Assembly: GCF_047974105.1 (NCBI RefSeq)
Contig: NZ_JBHYRS010000001.1
Coordinates: 372,001-436,000, forward strand
Source: Mitsuokella sp047974105
Lineage (GTDB): Bacteria > Bacillota > Negativicutes > Selenomonadales > Selenomonadaceae
Length of the DNA: 64,000 nt
Direction: 5' to 3'
Shown here piece after piece: positions 34,086 to 43,179 of the stretch; the stretch's first letter is position 1; every line of letters starts with the position of its first letter. The notes below the pieces were generated by a model. The model had not been told where the DNA came from. It did not search any database and saw only the letters and a list, made by a program, of their open reading frames with translations. The position numbers and the translations under genes were made by a program.

Positions 34086-36749
34086 TCAGACTAAATCGAT
34101 GAGCTTTTTCCCCTTGCCGAAAATCCCCTGACGCTCAATCAAGGCCTCGGCCGGATTGACAGCGAGCCCGAAATCCTTCGCGATAAGCGAGAGAACCTCG
34201 AGCGGCTTGACGCTGCCCGACTGCGTAATCGTGATGTCCATGGTCAGTTCGAGCTGGCCATCGTTTAAAGCAAAGGCAATCGGCTGTTTCATGTACTGCT
34301 TCGTCTCGATATCGCGCGTCTTTTTCGGCGTCACGCGGTGCCAGACGGCGGTCTCAGCCTCTGCGTAAGCCTTGAGACTGGCTTTCACGGCAGCCTCTGT
34401 GCCGGCATACGGCACGTGCAGTTTGTAGACAGCCTCATCGGCCTCGGACATCAGGGCCTTGTGCTTGCCCTTGATTTCACGCAGCTTCAGGAGTTTCGCT
34501 CCCGGCGGCAGCTCGTTCTGCAGGCGGTCGAAGATTTCCGGCTGGCAGAGCGGCTTCGTAAGCTCGAAATCCATGTATTCGGACGCACTCGTGACGCCGA
34601 GCGACAGGGCCGAGGCAAAGGCGACTTTCATATGCGGGTTGAAGCCCTCGGAATAGGCCATCGGCAGTTTTGCGCGGTCGAAGGCACGCAGGAAGAGGTT
34701 CGCATAGTCGAGATGCGAGACATAGCGGAGTTCCTCGCCCTTCGTGACTTCCGCGCGCCATGCATAGAGATGGCGCTGACGGCCCGGTCCCTTCGGGTCA
34801 TGCTCGGCTGCCTGTACAGTCTTCTCTTCAGCTGCTTCTGTCTCTGCCGATGCTGACTTCTCGGCCAGAGCGGCTTTTTCCTGCGTTTCGCGCTCGTCTT
34901 CCTGTTTCTTGTAGTCGATGACATGAACGCCGAGGTTCGGGCAGATGCCGCAGGCCGTGCAGCGGCCGCGGCGGCAGTCCTCCGTGAGGTTCCCGCGCAT
35001 CGCGTGATGCCACTCGCGCAGCAGGAATTCCTGATTGACGCCCGGCGATGTAATAAGCCATGGCAGAGGTTCGTTGAAATTACGCGTGCGCATGTTGTAA
35101 TAGCCCATGTCCACGCCGCATTTGCGGAAGGCTTCATGCCAGACATCGTCGCGGTAAAGGTCGGACCAGCCATCAAACTTTGCACCATCCTGCCAGGCCT
35201 GATAGAGGACTTTTGCCAGGCGGCGGTCGCCGCGCGCAAATACGCCCTCGATGACGGAAAGGCGGGCATCGTGATAGTTAAACGTGATGGCGCGGTCCGT
35301 GATGTTTTCCTTCAGGAGCTGCTGACGGCGCTGGAACTCCTCAATCGGCAGCTGGCCGAACCACTGGAACGGCGTATACGGTTTTGGCACGAAGCAGGCC
35401 ACGGAAATCGTGACCTTGCAGCCGCGTTTGCCCTTAATTTCGGTATAGAGGTCGACGACTTTCTTCGCGAGCTTCGCGATGCCAATGACATCTTCGTCCG
35501 TCTCCGTCGGCAGGCCCATCATAAAGTAGAGCTTGACCTGTTTCCAGCCCTGACGGAACGCCGCACCGCAGGCCTTCATGAGATTTTCTTCCGTCACGCC
35601 CTTGTTGATGACGTCGCGCAGGCGCTGCGTGCCGGCTTCCGGTGCAAACGTCAGGCCCGATTTTCTAACCTGCTGCATCTTATGGGCCAGGTCAATCGAG
35701 AAACTGTCAATGCGCAGCGACGGCAGTGAAAAGCTGACTTTCTCATCCCTGAAATCATCCATGAGGTCATCGACGAGACGGCCGAGACACGAATAATCGG
35801 CCGACGAAAGCGACGTCAGGCTCATCTCGTCATAGCCCGTCGCGTCGACGAGGCCGCGTGCCATTTTGCGCAGATTCTTTTCCGTGCGCTCACGGGCCGG
35901 ACGGTAGCAGATGCCGGCCTGACAGAAGCGGCAGCCGCGCGAGCAGCCGCGGAAGAGTTCGAGCATAATGCGGTTGTGCACGATGTCCATATATGGCACG
36001 ACAGGATGCTCGACGGAGCTCACCTCGTCCATATCCTTGACTACACGCTTGTAGATGACTGTTTTTGCCTCATCAGCGAGTGGACGCAGGTCCTTGTAAT
36101 TGCCCTCTTCGTCGTATTCTGCCTCGTAGAACGACGGCACGTAGATGCCGTCCACCTGCAGCAGCTGCTTGAGGAAACCGCGGCGGCCGCCCGGTCTGCC
36201 GTCTTTTTTCCACTGCATCAGGGCATCTGACACTTCGACAATGACTTCTTCGCCCTCACCAATGATGAAGAAGTCGAAGAAGTCGGCAATCGGCTCGACA
36301 TTGTAGACACACGGGCCGCCGCCAACGATGAACGGCATATCCTCGCCGCGGTCTTTGGCCCAGAGGGGAATCCGTGCCAGGTCGAGCATGTTGAGCACGT
36401 TCGTGTAAATCATCTCATACTGCAGCGAAAAGCCGACAAAGTCAAATGCCGAGATTTCTGTCTTCGTCTCGAGCGAGAACAGCGGCATCTGGCGTTTGCG
36501 CATCTCGGCTTCCATGTCCGTCCAAGGCGCATAGACGCGTTCGGCGGCGATATTCTCACGGCGGTTGAGAATTTCATACAGGATGGCTAAGCCGAGATTG
36601 CTCATGCCCACTTCATAGACATCCGGCAGGGCCAGCGCCCAGGTGCAGCCGACCTTGCCGTGGTCCTTGATGACTGCATTCCACTCACCGCCCGTATAGC
36701 GCGACGGCTTGAGGACGGACTGCAGTACTTCGTGTTCGAGTCGTACCAT
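34086..36749 (-). CDS. B12-binding-like radical SAM protein fused to a DUF2344 domain
   Basis: 887 residues, fusing two families (TIGR03960 and TIGR03936) that are usually adjacent or fused. The N-terminal part (about 1-190) resembles a cobalamin-binding fold. The radical SAM domain has the 4Fe-4S motif FRGCSRGCRFCQAG (Cys-X3-Cys-X2-Cys). A Cys-rich stretch (CRRGRCTACGICPNLG) and a charged Ala/Glu linker lead to the DUF2344 domain from about residue 660 (ELRYVSHLDYANLFLRAFDR, YSEGFNPHMKVAFASALSLG). The biochemical reaction is not established to my knowledge; its constant place beside rng suggests RNA or ribosome work. Confidence 0.88.
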   Translation of the reverse strand: MVRLEHEVLQSVLKPSRYTGGEWNAVIKDHGKVGCTWALALPDVYEVGMSNLGLAILYEILNRRENIAAERVYAPWTDMEAEMRKRQMPLFSLETKTEISAFDFVGFSLQYEMIYTNVLNMLDLARIPLWAKDRGEDMPFIVGGGPCVYNVEPIADFFDFFIIGEGEEVIVEVSDALMQWKKDGRPGGRRGFLKQLLQVDGIYVPSFYEAEYDEEGNYKDLRPLADEAKTVIYKRVVKDMDEVSSVEHPVVPYMDIVHNRIMLELFRGCSRGCRFCQAGICYRPARERTEKNLRKMARGLVDATGYDEMSLTSLSSADYSCLGRLVDDLMDDFRDEKVSFSLPSLRIDSFSIDLAHKMQQVRKSGLTFAPEAGTQRLRDVINKGVTEENLMKACGAAFRQGWKQVKLYFMMGLPTETDEDVIGIAKLAKKVVDLYTEIKGKRGCKVTISVACFVPKPYTPFQWFGQLPIEEFQRRQQLLKENITDRAITFNYHDARLSVIEGVFARGDRRLAKVLYQAWQDGAKFDGWSDLYRDDVWHEAFRKCGVDMGYYNMRTRNFNEPLPWLITSPGVNQEFLLREWHHAMRGNLTEDCRRGRCTACGICPNLGVHVIDYKKQEDERETQEKAALAEKSASAETEAAEEKTVQAAEHDPKGPGRQRHLYAWRAEVTKGEELRYVSHLDYANLFLRAFDRAKLPMAYSEGFNPHMKVAFASALSLGVTSASEYMDFELTKPLCQPEIFDRLQNELPPGAKLLKLREIKGKHKALMSEADEAVYKLHVPYAGTEAAVKASLKAYAEAETAVWHRVTPKKTRDIETKQYMKQPIAFALNDGQLELTMDITITQSGSVKPLEVLSLIAKDFGLAVNPAEALIERQGIFGKGKKLIDLV

Positions 36750-36805
36750 TTTTTCCTCCGTTTTCTCTCCAATATATATATATATGCGATATCATAATTT
36801 CGAAA

Positions 36806-36856
36806 AAGAAAAAGCCCTCCCCTCTTCGGGAATCGAAACAGGGAAGGCCGGGCACA
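36806..36856 (-). terminator. Terminator after rodA
   Basis: Minus strand: GCCTTCCC pairs with GGGGAGGGC and is followed by TTTTTCTTTTTC. It ends the mreB-to-rodA operon. Confidence 0.7.
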
Positions 36857-36864
36857 AGGCCCAT

Positions 36865-37971
36865 TTAAAAGACTAGTTTCTGTTTGCGCCTCTCAATATT
36901 GAGCAGGATGGCAATGGACATGATGTTCGTCGTCAGCGAGCTGACACCGTAACTCATGAGCGGCAGCGGGATGCCCGTGACCGGCATGATGCCCATCGTC
37001 ATGCCGACATTGACGAGCACATGGAAGGCCAGCATCGACGTAATGCCGACGGCCAGCAAACGCCCGAACGTATCGCCGGCGTCGCGCGCCGTCACGATGC
37101 CGCGCCAAAGCACGACAAGGTATAGGAGCAGCAGGAACGTCACGCCGACAAACCCGAGTTCCTCGCCGACAACGGCAAAGATAAAGTCCGTATGGTTCTC
37201 CGGCAAAAAGTTCAGCTGGCTCTGCGTGCCGCCGAAAAGGCCTTTGCCGAACAGCATGCCCGAACCGATGGCGATTTTCGACTGGATGATGTGGTAGCCG
37301 GAGCCCAGCGGGTCAACATTCGGATTCATGAAAACCGTCAGACGCATTTTCTGGTAATCCTTGAGAAAATGCCAGAAAAGAGGGAACGCGGCAATGCCCG
37401 CAGCAAAAATACCGCCAAGCAGCTTTTTATTGATGCCCGCCGCATAGACCATGCCAAAGAAAATGGCCATAAAGACCAGCGATGTACCGAGGTCAGGCTG
37501 CTTCAGGACCAATAGGAACGGCAGACCGACGTAGGCCGCAACAGGCAGGAGTTCCCTGACACTGTTGAGCTTGCCGACCTTATCGTCGAGCATCGTCGCA
37601 ATGGAAATAATCATGATGAGTTTGGAGAACTCCGACGGCTGGATGCTGATAGGGCCAATCGTAATCCAGCGCTGCGCGCCGAGTGCCGACTGACCGACGG
37701 CCATGACGGCGACAAGCAGGACGAGATTGAAGATGTAGAGCTTATTGCCATAGCCCTGCAGAACTTTGTAATCGAAGTTCATGAGGAAAGCTGCCAAAGC
37801 GACATTGACAAGGGCGAAAATACCCTGACGCTGTACGTACCAATAGCGTTCCTCACTCGGCGTATTGATATGCGTCGCACTGCCGATGATGACGAGGCTC
37901 ATGATGATGATGGCCGCCGTCGCGGCAATGAGAATGTAATCCGTACGGCGCAGATAACGTTTGTTCATCAT
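36865..37971 (-). CDS. rodA: Rod-shape SEDS glycosyltransferase RodA
   Basis: 368 residues with about ten membrane helices. SEDS-family motifs are present: IQPSEFSKLIMII, KQPDLGTSLVFMAI, GSGYHIIQSKIAIGSGMLFGKGLFGGTQSQLNFLPENHTDFIFAVVGEE in order, and TGIPLPLMSYGVSS near the end. RodA polymerises lipid II glycan strands with PBP2 during cell elongation. It is the last gene of the shape/division operon, 20 bases after minE. Confidence 0.93.
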   Translation of the reverse strand: MMNKRYLRRTDYILIAATAAIIIMSLVIIGSATHINTPSEERYWYVQRQGIFALVNVALAAFLMNFDYKVLQGYGNKLYIFNLVLLVAVMAVGQSALGAQRWITIGPISIQPSEFSKLIMIISIATMLDDKVGKLNSVRELLPVAAYVGLPFLLVLKQPDLGTSLVFMAIFFGMVYAAGINKKLLGGIFAAGIAAFPLFWHFLKDYQKMRLTVFMNPNVDPLGSGYHIIQSKIAIGSGMLFGKGLFGGTQSQLNFLPENHTDFIFAVVGEELGFVGVTFLLLLYLVVLWRGIVTARDAGDTFGRLLAVGITSMLAFHVLVNVGMTMGIMPVTGIPLPLMSYGVSSLTTNIMSIAILLNIERRKQKLVF

Positions 37972-37991
37972 TGCTTAAGTCTTCTCACTTC

Positions 37992-38267
37992 TCATTTCTT
38001 GCCCGCATCGTGTTTCATGCGGTTCACCGGGATATTCGCTACGAGCGCGACCGAATTGTCGTCGTTTTCGAGCGAAATATCCATATCCTTCTGATTGATA
38101 TCCATATAATTGGAAATCACCTTGATGATATCATTCTTGAGGTTTTCCATGACTTCCGGCGAGACATTGGCACGGTCATGGATGAGCACGACCTTGAGAC
38201 GGTCATGCGCAATCTGGCCGGATTTCTCCTTCTTGCCAAAAATCTTTTTGACTAAATTGTCCAGCAT
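37992..38267 (-). CDS. minE: Cell-division topological specificity factor MinE
   Basis: 91 residues, the normal size. The N-terminal amphipathic membrane helix MLDNLVKKIFGKK is followed by the MinD-contacting strand (HDRLKVVLIHDRANVSPEVM) and a topological domain ending in VALVANIPVNRMK. MinE stimulates MinD ATPase and drives pole-to-pole oscillation, keeping FtsZ at midcell. It is 12 bases after minD. Confidence 0.93.
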   Translation of the reverse strand: MLDNLVKKIFGKKEKSGQIAHDRLKVVLIHDRANVSPEVMENLKNDIIKVISNYMDINQKDMDISLENDDNSVALVANIPVNRMKHDAGKK

Positions 38268-38279
38268 GCCTGTCCCTCC

Positions 38280-39071
38280 TTATGCTCCAAATACGCGGCG
38301 CTTGAGTCTCTGGAAAAAGCCTTCCTTCGGGAATTCCATGAACGGGATGTCCTCGCCGCAGATACGGCCGACGATATTGCGGTAAGCCTGACCGGCCAGG
38401 GAATTCTCCATCGTGATGCACGGCTCGCCCTTATTCGTGCTCGTGACGACCATCTCATCATCCGGCACCTGACCGATGCAGTCAATCGAGAGGATGTCGT
38501 TGATATCGTTCATATCGAGCATATCGCCGCTCTCGACCATCTGCGGACGGATGCGGTTTACGATGAGCTTGATGTCTTCTTTATCGGCACGTGCGAGTTC
38601 GCCGATGATCTTATCGGCATCGCGGACAGCCGAAATTTCCGGCATCGTTACGACAATGGCCGTATCCGCCGCGGCAATGGCCGTCTTGAAGCCCTGCTCG
38701 ATGCCTGCCGGGCAGTCAATGAGAATGTAGTCGAACTCCTTGCGCAGGTCTTCGCAGAGCTTGACAAGCTGTTCCGGATTGACGCTCGTCTTGTCCTTGA
38801 CCTGAGAAGTCGGCAGCAGGAAAAGGGTTTCGTATTTTTTGTGGCGCACGAGAGCTTTCTTGTACGGCACACGCCCTTCTGCGACGTCGATGAGGTCGTA
38901 CATGATGCGGTTTTCGAGGCCAAGCAGCAGGTCAAGATTGCGCAGGCCCGTATCCGTATCGACGAGGACTACATTCTTGCCGCGCATGGCAAGGCCTACG
39001 CCCAGATTTGCCGTCGTCGTCGTTTTGCCGACACCGCCCTTGCCCGAAGTGATTACATAAACTTTGCTCAT
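38280..39071 (-). CDS. minD: Septum-site determining ATPase MinD
   Basis: 263 residues. Deviant Walker A KGGVGKTTTTANLG, switch I DTDTGLRNLDLLLGLENR, Walker B DYILIDCPAGIEQG, and the C-terminal amphipathic helix FQRLKRRVFGA that binds membranes on ATP binding. It recruits MinC to the membrane and is displaced by MinE. minC lies 10 bases upstream. Confidence 0.96.
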   Translation of the reverse strand: MSKVYVITSGKGGVGKTTTTANLGVGLAMRGKNVVLVDTDTGLRNLDLLLGLENRIMYDLIDVAEGRVPYKKALVRHKKYETLFLLPTSQVKDKTSVNPEQLVKLCEDLRKEFDYILIDCPAGIEQGFKTAIAAADTAIVVTMPEISAVRDADKIIGELARADKEDIKLIVNRIRPQMVESGDMLDMNDINDILSIDCIGQVPDDEMVVTSTNKGEPCITMENSLAGQAYRNIVGRICGEDIPFMEFPKEGFFQRLKRRVFGA

Positions 39072-39081
39072 ACCCCTTATC

Positions 39082-39732
39082 CTACCTTTCTATCGGTTCA
39101 ATGACAATCTGTCCATCTTTTATTGAAGCGCGTTCCGCACGCTGTGTCATTTCCATATGGTCAGGCGAGCGCGCGATGAGATTGGCGATGCGGATCTGTG
39201 TCGGCATCAGATGATCGGCGATGATGAATGCCTTCGTATCGCCCGCAGCACCGGCATGCACAAGGCCTCGGCAGGTTCCGCGGATATCGATGCTGCCGCC
39301 GGCGATGATCTGGGCTCCGGGATTGACGTTGCCGCAGACCAGCACCGAGCTTTCGGTGCGGATTTCCTGACCGCCGCGCAGGGTGCGGTTCACCACGACC
39401 ATCTCCTGCACACGTTCGTCTTTTTTCTGCACGGCTGCCGCTCTTTCCGGCCGACCTGCTCTTTCTGCAGGTACTTTGGCAGCGGCTGCTTCCTTCGTCA
39501 GCGTCCGGCAGATCAGACCATGCTCATGGAAGAGCTTCTGCAGTTTCTCAAATTCTTCCTTTAAAAAGCGTTCTCTCGGTACAAGTACCAAAGTACCGCG
39601 CAGGAAAAAGCCGGAGCCCGACTCGAGCTTCTGTTCAATGTGTTTCCAGATGTCATCAAAAGAGGCGTCTTCTGCAAAACTCAGCTGCAGGCCCTTTTTT
39701 CCACCTTTGATCTTTACAATCTCATCATGCAT
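39082..39732 (-). CDS. minC: Septum formation inhibitor MinC
   Basis: 216 residues. The N-terminal FtsZ-inhibiting domain (about 1-100) joins through an Ala/Glu/Lys-rich linker to the right-handed beta-helix domain (about 112-216) with TLRGGQEIRTESSVLVCGNV, AQIIAGGSIDIRGTCRGLVHAG and the MinD-contacting LIARSPDHM. It blocks FtsZ ring formation at poles. Confidence 0.94.
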   Translation of the reverse strand: MHDEIVKIKGGKKGLQLSFAEDASFDDIWKHIEQKLESGSGFFLRGTLVLVPRERFLKEEFEKLQKLFHEHGLICRTLTKEAAAAKVPAERAGRPERAAAVQKKDERVQEMVVVNRTLRGGQEIRTESSVLVCGNVNPGAQIIAGGSIDIRGTCRGLVHAGAAGDTKAFIIADHLMPTQIRIANLIARSPDHMEMTQRAERASIKDGQIVIEPIER

Positions 39733-39778
39733 GATGGCTGGTGACTCTCCTCTCTATCCACTCTCGCTTTTGCGCCTG

Positions 39779-41563
39779 TTACTTTTTATCACTGCTGCCG
39801 TCCTGATTGAGTCCGAATGCAGCCTCAAGGATCTTGCGTCCGATTGGTACGGCCGACTGCGAACCATAACCGCCGTTCTCGACGATGACGGCCACGACAA
39901 TATTCGGGTTGTCAAAAGGACCGTAGGCAACAAACCAGCCATGGTCGCGTCCCTGCGAGTTCTCTGCCGTACCGGTCTTACCGGCAATATCGACCGTGAA
40001 GCCGCGGAAACTCGACGCAGCGGTACCGTATTTCGTAACGTCGTGCAGACCATCCTGAATGAGCTTGATATCCTCTTCCGGTACATCGAGCTGCGACAGG
40101 AGCTCCGGCTGGAAATCCTTGACGACGCTGCCGTCTGGAGCCAGGATACGGTTGACGACATGCGGCTTATAGCGTTTGCCGTCAGCCGCAATCTCCCCCA
40201 TGACCATCGCGGCCTGCAGCGGTGTCACAAGGTTGAAGCCCTGGCCGATGGCGGCATCGAAGGTCTCCGAAAGATACCATTCGCCATCGTCAAAGTTCTT
40301 TTCCTTATAACGGCGGTTGGCAACAAGGCCCGAAGCCTCATAAGGAAGGTCCACGCCCGTCTTCTGGCCGAGGCCGAACATGCGGGCATATTTCTCGAGG
40401 CGGTCAATGCCAAGGCGGTTGCCCATTTCATAGAAATAAACGTTATCAGAATGAGCGAGAGCCGAACGGAAATTCAGCCAGCCGAGAGCCTCGCCATCGG
40501 CGTTGCCCTTCGGAATCAGCCAGTGATGGCCCGAGTCAAAAATCTGCTCATCCGGTGTGACGACGCCCTCGGTAAGGGCGGCCGTGCCCGTGACGATTTT
40601 GAACGTCGACCCCGGCGGATATTCACCCGTGATGGTCTTGTTGTCCATCGGATGATAGGGGTTGTTGTTGAGCTGATTCCAGTCCTTCGCAGAAATGCCA
40701 TGCGCAAAAAGGTTCGGGTCAAAGGCCGGACGGCTGACCATGGCGAGGATTTCACCTGTCTGTGGGTTCATGACGACAGCCGCAGCAGCATGAGCGCCAA
40801 TCTGCGTAAGCTGTTCATCCACGGCCTTCTCCGCCGCCTGCTGCAGATTGATATCGATTGTCAGCTCGAGATCATCACCCGGGACCGGCTCCTTGCGGCC
40901 GAGAATCTGCACCGGCTTGCCCGATACATCGACTTCGACCTGCTGGCCGCCGTTCTCGCCGCGCAGTTCCTTATCATATACTTTTTCCAGGCCGAATTTA
41001 CCGATGATATCACCGGACTTATAGCCTTCATCCTTCATTTTTGCCAGCTCGTCATCGTTGATCTCACTGACGTAGCCAAAGGTGTGCGCACCCTCCTGCT
41101 TGAGGATGTAATCGCGGATTGGCGTGACTTCGATGACAACGCCGGGATATTGGTTCTTCTGTTCCTCAATAATCGAAACGATATCCGGTGTGACATCCGT
41201 CTTGATGCGGATGGGGTTAAAGCCGCTGTGACCGGCAATTTTCTGCCGGATCTCATCTTCCGGCACCTTCAAAAGATCCGAAAGACGCGCAATGACATCA
41301 TCCGAAATCGGCGCGGTGAGCGGCAGCAGCGAAACCGAGAAACCTGGACGGTTGGTGACGAGGAGCTGTCCGTTGCGGTCATAAAATGTGCCGCGCGGTG
41401 CCATCGAAGGCACAATGCGGATGCGGTTGCCGTCAGCCAGAGCCTTGTAATACTCCCCCTGATAAATCTGCAGGTAGGCAGCCCGCCCGATGAGAACGGC
41501 AATGACCAGGACCGATATGACCATCAATGTCCGCAATCTGCTGTTGAATTCATCATTATCCAA
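39779..41563 (-). CDS. mrdA: Penicillin-binding protein 2 (elongation transpeptidase)
   Basis: About 594 residues. One N-terminal membrane helix (about 12-32), a PBP dimerisation/pedestal domain, then the transpeptidase with the SXXK motif in YPPGSTFKIVTG, SXN in LAHSDNVYFYEMG and KTG in DIAGKTGTAENSQ. It cross-links peptidoglycan for cell elongation with RodA, encoded in the same operon. The start is the TTG at 41563, 8 bases after GGGAGAG; a TTG at 41599 lacks a binding site. Confidence 0.94.
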   Translation of the reverse strand: MDNDEFNSRLRTLMVISVLVIAVLIGRAAYLQIYQGEYYKALADGNRIRIVPSMAPRGTFYDRNGQLLVTNRPGFSVSLLPLTAPISDDVIARLSDLLKVPEDEIRQKIAGHSGFNPIRIKTDVTPDIVSIIEEQKNQYPGVVIEVTPIRDYILKQEGAHTFGYVSEINDDELAKMKDEGYKSGDIIGKFGLEKVYDKELRGENGGQQVEVDVSGKPVQILGRKEPVPGDDLELTIDINLQQAAEKAVDEQLTQIGAHAAAAVVMNPQTGEILAMVSRPAFDPNLFAHGISAKDWNQLNNNPYHPMDNKTITGEYPPGSTFKIVTGTAALTEGVVTPDEQIFDSGHHWLIPKGNADGEALGWLNFRSALAHSDNVYFYEMGNRLGIDRLEKYARMFGLGQKTGVDLPYEASGLVANRRYKEKNFDDGEWYLSETFDAAIGQGFNLVTPLQAAMVMGEIAADGKRYKPHVVNRILAPDGSVVKDFQPELLSQLDVPEEDIKLIQDGLHDVTKYGTAASSFRGFTVDIAGKTGTAENSQGRDHGWFVAYGPFDNPNIVVAVIVENGGYGSQSAVPIGRKILEAAFGLNQDGSSDKK

Positions 41564-41647
41564 AATCGAATCTCTCCCATAATGAAAGGCACCCCGCAAG
41601 GTGCCTTAATCATTGCCAAAAAATCGTCTGCCGCACTAGGGCCGCCG

Positions 41648-42139
41648 TCATGCCTTTCCGTATCGTTTCTCGAGTTCATAAGTCAGACGATGAACCGGAT
41701 AAGCAAATACCAGCTGGTAGATGAGCATTGGCAGCAGCGTATACTCCATATGTCCCATCAGATTAAAGCGATACCCTAATAATAGCATAAGTAACGCCAA
41801 AATAAAATAGTTCGCCGTCGTCACCACTAAAGATGCAAAGACCGGCAGGAAAAACTGCTCCTTGAATACCTCATCGGAAAATTTGCCGACAAGATAACCG
41901 AGCAGAAGACGCGTAAAAGCATTTATGCCCAGAAATGTGCCGCTGGCAAGGTCCTGCAGAAGACCTGCAGAAAAACCAGCTAATGCGCCGATGCGCGAAC
42001 CGCGCAGAAAAGCCATCGACGTCGTGAAGAGCAGCAGAAGATCTGCTGTCACGCCATGATAGGCGATGAGCGGCAGCAGCGAGGTCTGAAGCGCATAGAG
42101 AATGATGACGAAAAGCGCTGTCACGCCTGCCTTCTTCAT
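41648..42139 (-). CDS. mreD: Rod shape-determining protein MreD
   Basis: 163 residues with five or six membrane helices (LFVIILYALQTSLLPLIAY at the N-terminus). Size and position after mreC fit MreD, an inner-membrane part of the elongation machinery. The ATG at 42139 overlaps the end of mreC by four bases. About 84 bases separate it from mrdA. Confidence 0.9.
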   Translation of the reverse strand: MKKAGVTALFVIILYALQTSLLPLIAYHGVTADLLLLFTTSMAFLRGSRIGALAGFSAGLLQDLASGTFLGINAFTRLLLGYLVGKFSDEVFKEQFFLPVFASLVVTTANYFILALLMLLLGYRFNLMGHMEYTLLPMLIYQLVFAYPVHRLTYELEKRYGKA

Positions 42140-43179
42140 TGTGCGCTCCCCTCCCCGTCAGATGAACTGCTTTCCGAGCTCGAGGAATCCGCAGAGGAGT
42201 CCGAATCCGAAGAATCGGAAGAATCTCCCTCTCCATTCGCTTCAGCTTCCTGCTCTGCGGCCTGTGCTGCAGGGTCCGTCTCGGTTCCCGGCGTCTGCGG
42301 CGGCGTCTTCAAGGGCTCCGGCGGTGCTTCACGCGAAGCCGTGATGACCATGACATCCTCAAGCTTCTGGAAGTCGACAGCCGGCTCAAGAACGGCAATC
42401 TTTAAAAGACCGCCCTCGTCGTTGCGCATTTCGGAAACGACGCCGACATTGAGGCCTTTTGGATATACCCCGCCGAAACCGGACGTCACAACTACATCGC
42501 CTTCCTCAACATCCGCTGTCTTTGGGATATTGACCATGCGCGGCATGGTCGGATTGTCCATATCGCCCTCAACGATGCCGGCTACACGTGAATCCGCACG
42601 CTGTACGAGCGTGCCGACCGACGAGCGCGGGTCGAGGAGCAGCTGGACCTTCGACGAAGTCGGACCGGCCTCGATGATATGACCGACGAGACCTTTATCC
42701 GTCACAACAGCCATATCGACGTCAACACCGTCACGCGTGCCGCGGTTGATCTCGATGACACTGGACCAGGTCGCCGATTCACGGCCGATGACCCTTGCGG
42801 CCACGAGGTCAAACTGCGTAGCCGTCTGCTTGTACCCAAGCAGGGCACGCAGCCGCTGATTTTCCGCATCGTATTCGCTCGCATGGAGATTTTGGATGCG
42901 CAGCTGCTCGACCTCATTGCGCAGCATCTTATTCTGCTGATGCAGCGTGGCAATTTCCCAGATGTTGCTCGTCACGTAGTTGAGCTGACTGCCGACCCAC
43001 GAAATTGCACGCTGAAAAGGTGTCATGACAATGGACACAGCCTGCTCAGCCACAGGCGCGTGAAAGCGGCCGCGGGCTGAGAAAAATATGATGCAGAACA
43101 GGCTGACCAGCACGACAATCAGGATGCCGATTTTTTTGCCCGTTCCCTTTTTATTGTTCTTCCTGTATTTTCCGCTCAT
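42136..43179 (-). CDS. mreC: Rod shape-determining protein MreC
   Basis: About 347 residues. A basic N-terminus and a single membrane helix (about 16-34) lead to a coiled coil (about 65-100) and the two beta-barrel MreC core (about 110-265; ESATWSSVIEINRGTRDGVDVDMAV, LDPRSSVGTLVQR, VVTSGFGGVYPKGLNVG). The last 70 residues or so are an unusual acidic Pro/Gln/Glu then Ser/Asp tract (SSDSSDSDSSADSSSSES). MreC scaffolds PBP2 in the periplasm. The ATG shares a base with the mreB stop. Confidence 0.92.
   Translation of the reverse strand: MSGKYRKNNKKGTGKKIGILIVVLVSLFCIIFFSARGRFHAPVAEQAVSIVMTPFQRAISWVGSQLNYVTSNIWEIATLHQQNKMLRNEVEQLRIQNLHASEYDAENQRLRALLGYKQTATQFDLVAARVIGRESATWSSVIEINRGTRDGVDVDMAVVTDKGLVGHIIEAGPTSSKVQLLLDPRSSVGTLVQRADSRVAGIVEGDMDNPTMPRMVNIPKTADVEEGDVVVTSGFGGVYPKGLNVGVVSEMRNDEGGLLKIAVLEPAVDFQKLEDVMVITASREAPPEPLKTPPQTPGTETDPAAQAAEQEAEANGEGDSSDSSDSDSSADSSSSESSSSDGEGSAQ

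Noticed and set aside
39383..41779. A 798-codon plus-strand frame over minC, mrdA and mreD
   Set aside because: Shadow of three certain genes; low-complexity translation with no start signal.
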